The notes below the pieces were generated by a model. The model saw only the letters and a list, made by a program, of their open reading frames with translations. It had not been told where the DNA came from and ran no database searches. From an uncultured beta proteobacterium (GTDB taxonomy: Bacteria > Pseudomonadota > Gammaproteobacteria > Burkholderiales > Burkholderiaceae_C): a stretch of 6,201 nt of DNA. The stretch is from positions 1 to 6,201 of the forward strand of contig CAIOLZ010000352.1 in NCBI GenBank assembly GCA_903859265.1, in the 5' to 3' direction. Made by a program: the position numbers and the translations under genes. Of this stretch, positions 5,929-6,201 are shown piece after piece. Every line of letters starts with the position of its first letter. The first letter of the stretch is position 1.

Positions 5929-6201
5929 CTATTCCACCAGCGCCACCGACTTCAATTGCGCCCACACCGCAAGACCGGCTTGCAGGCCCAATTGGTGCGC
6001 GGACCGCGCCGTGATCCGTGATAGCACGGTGGCCTGACCGCACTGAAGTCGCACCACGCACTGGGAAGGATGCACGTCGGGTGTAATCCCCAGCACGGTG
6101 CAGGACAGCAGGTTTTGAATGCTGGTGTTGTGCGGCTTTGCGGTGGCAATGCTGACATCGCGCGCCAAGACACGAACCCGCACCACCTGCTGCAGGCGCA
6201 G
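5929..6201 (-). CDS. modC: Molybdate ABC transporter ATP-binding protein, C-terminal TOBE domain (partial, 5' end outside window)
   Basis: The last 90 codons of a gene that enters from the right edge and ends with TAG at 5929-5931. The sequence LRLQQVVRVRVLARDVSIA, then TSIQNLLSC, then ITARSAHQLGLQAG, and the end VWAQLKSVALVE, follows the E. coli ModC C-terminus closely (VRLRIQARDVSL, TSIRNVL, ARISPWARDELAI, LYAQIKSV). This is the TOBE (molybdopterin-like) domain that binds oxyanion and regulates the ATPase. The nucleotide-binding domain is outside the window, so assignment to ModC rests on this tail only. An internal GTG at 6186 is not a start, because the frame stays open to the edge. It is convergent with the FAH gene, one base apart, and seems functionally unrelated to it. 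Confidence 0.85.
   Translation of the reverse strand: MRLQQVVRVRVLARDVSIATAKPHNTSIQNLLSCTVLGITPDVHPSQCVVRLQCGQATVLSRITARSAHQLGLQAGLAVWAQLKSVALVE

Overview
This 6.2 kb window looks like chromosomal DNA of a betaproteobacterium, most likely Burkholderiales (Comamonadaceae-like). The reasons are the moderately high GC and codon usage, a Bug/TTT-family periplasmic binding protein (a family strongly expanded in that order), and the overall resemblance of the proteins. No database was searched, so the taxon is an inference.

Left part, minus strand (1-2725): an ABC-importer operon read right to left. It holds a secreted solute-binding protein (1628-2725), a first permease (730-1599) and a second permease (2-733, cut by the left edge). 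The two permeases overlap by the four bases ATGA. An ATPase gene would be expected beyond the left edge but is not visible.

Middle (2726-2926): a 201-bp divergent intergenic region with unusually dense inverted repeats. The most striking are two copies of AGTTGC-N4-GCAACT whose centres lie 31 bp apart, about three helical turns. They look like paired operators.

Right part, plus strand (2927-5927): a compact four-gene operon of Bug-family binding protein, MarR-family regulator (ATGA overlap), VOC/glyoxalase-fold metalloenzyme, and fumarylacetoacetate-hydrolase (FAH) family protein. The VOC protein has the four-ligand metal pattern of glyoxalase I, not the three-ligand pattern of extradiol dioxygenases. 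The FAH protein keeps a full set of metal and catalytic residues. Together this suggests a small catabolic module for an unidentified organic acid or aromatic-derived compound: capture or import (ABC and/or Bug protein), isomerisation or a similar step (VOC), then C-C bond hydrolysis (FAH), controlled by the MarR protein through the paired operators.

Right edge, minus strand (5929-6201): the C-terminal TOBE domain of a ModC-like molybdate-transporter ATPase, convergent with the FAH gene with one base between the stop codons. No RNA genes, CRISPR arrays, insertion sequences or rho-independent terminators were seen. There is no gene-free stretch longer than 300 bases.
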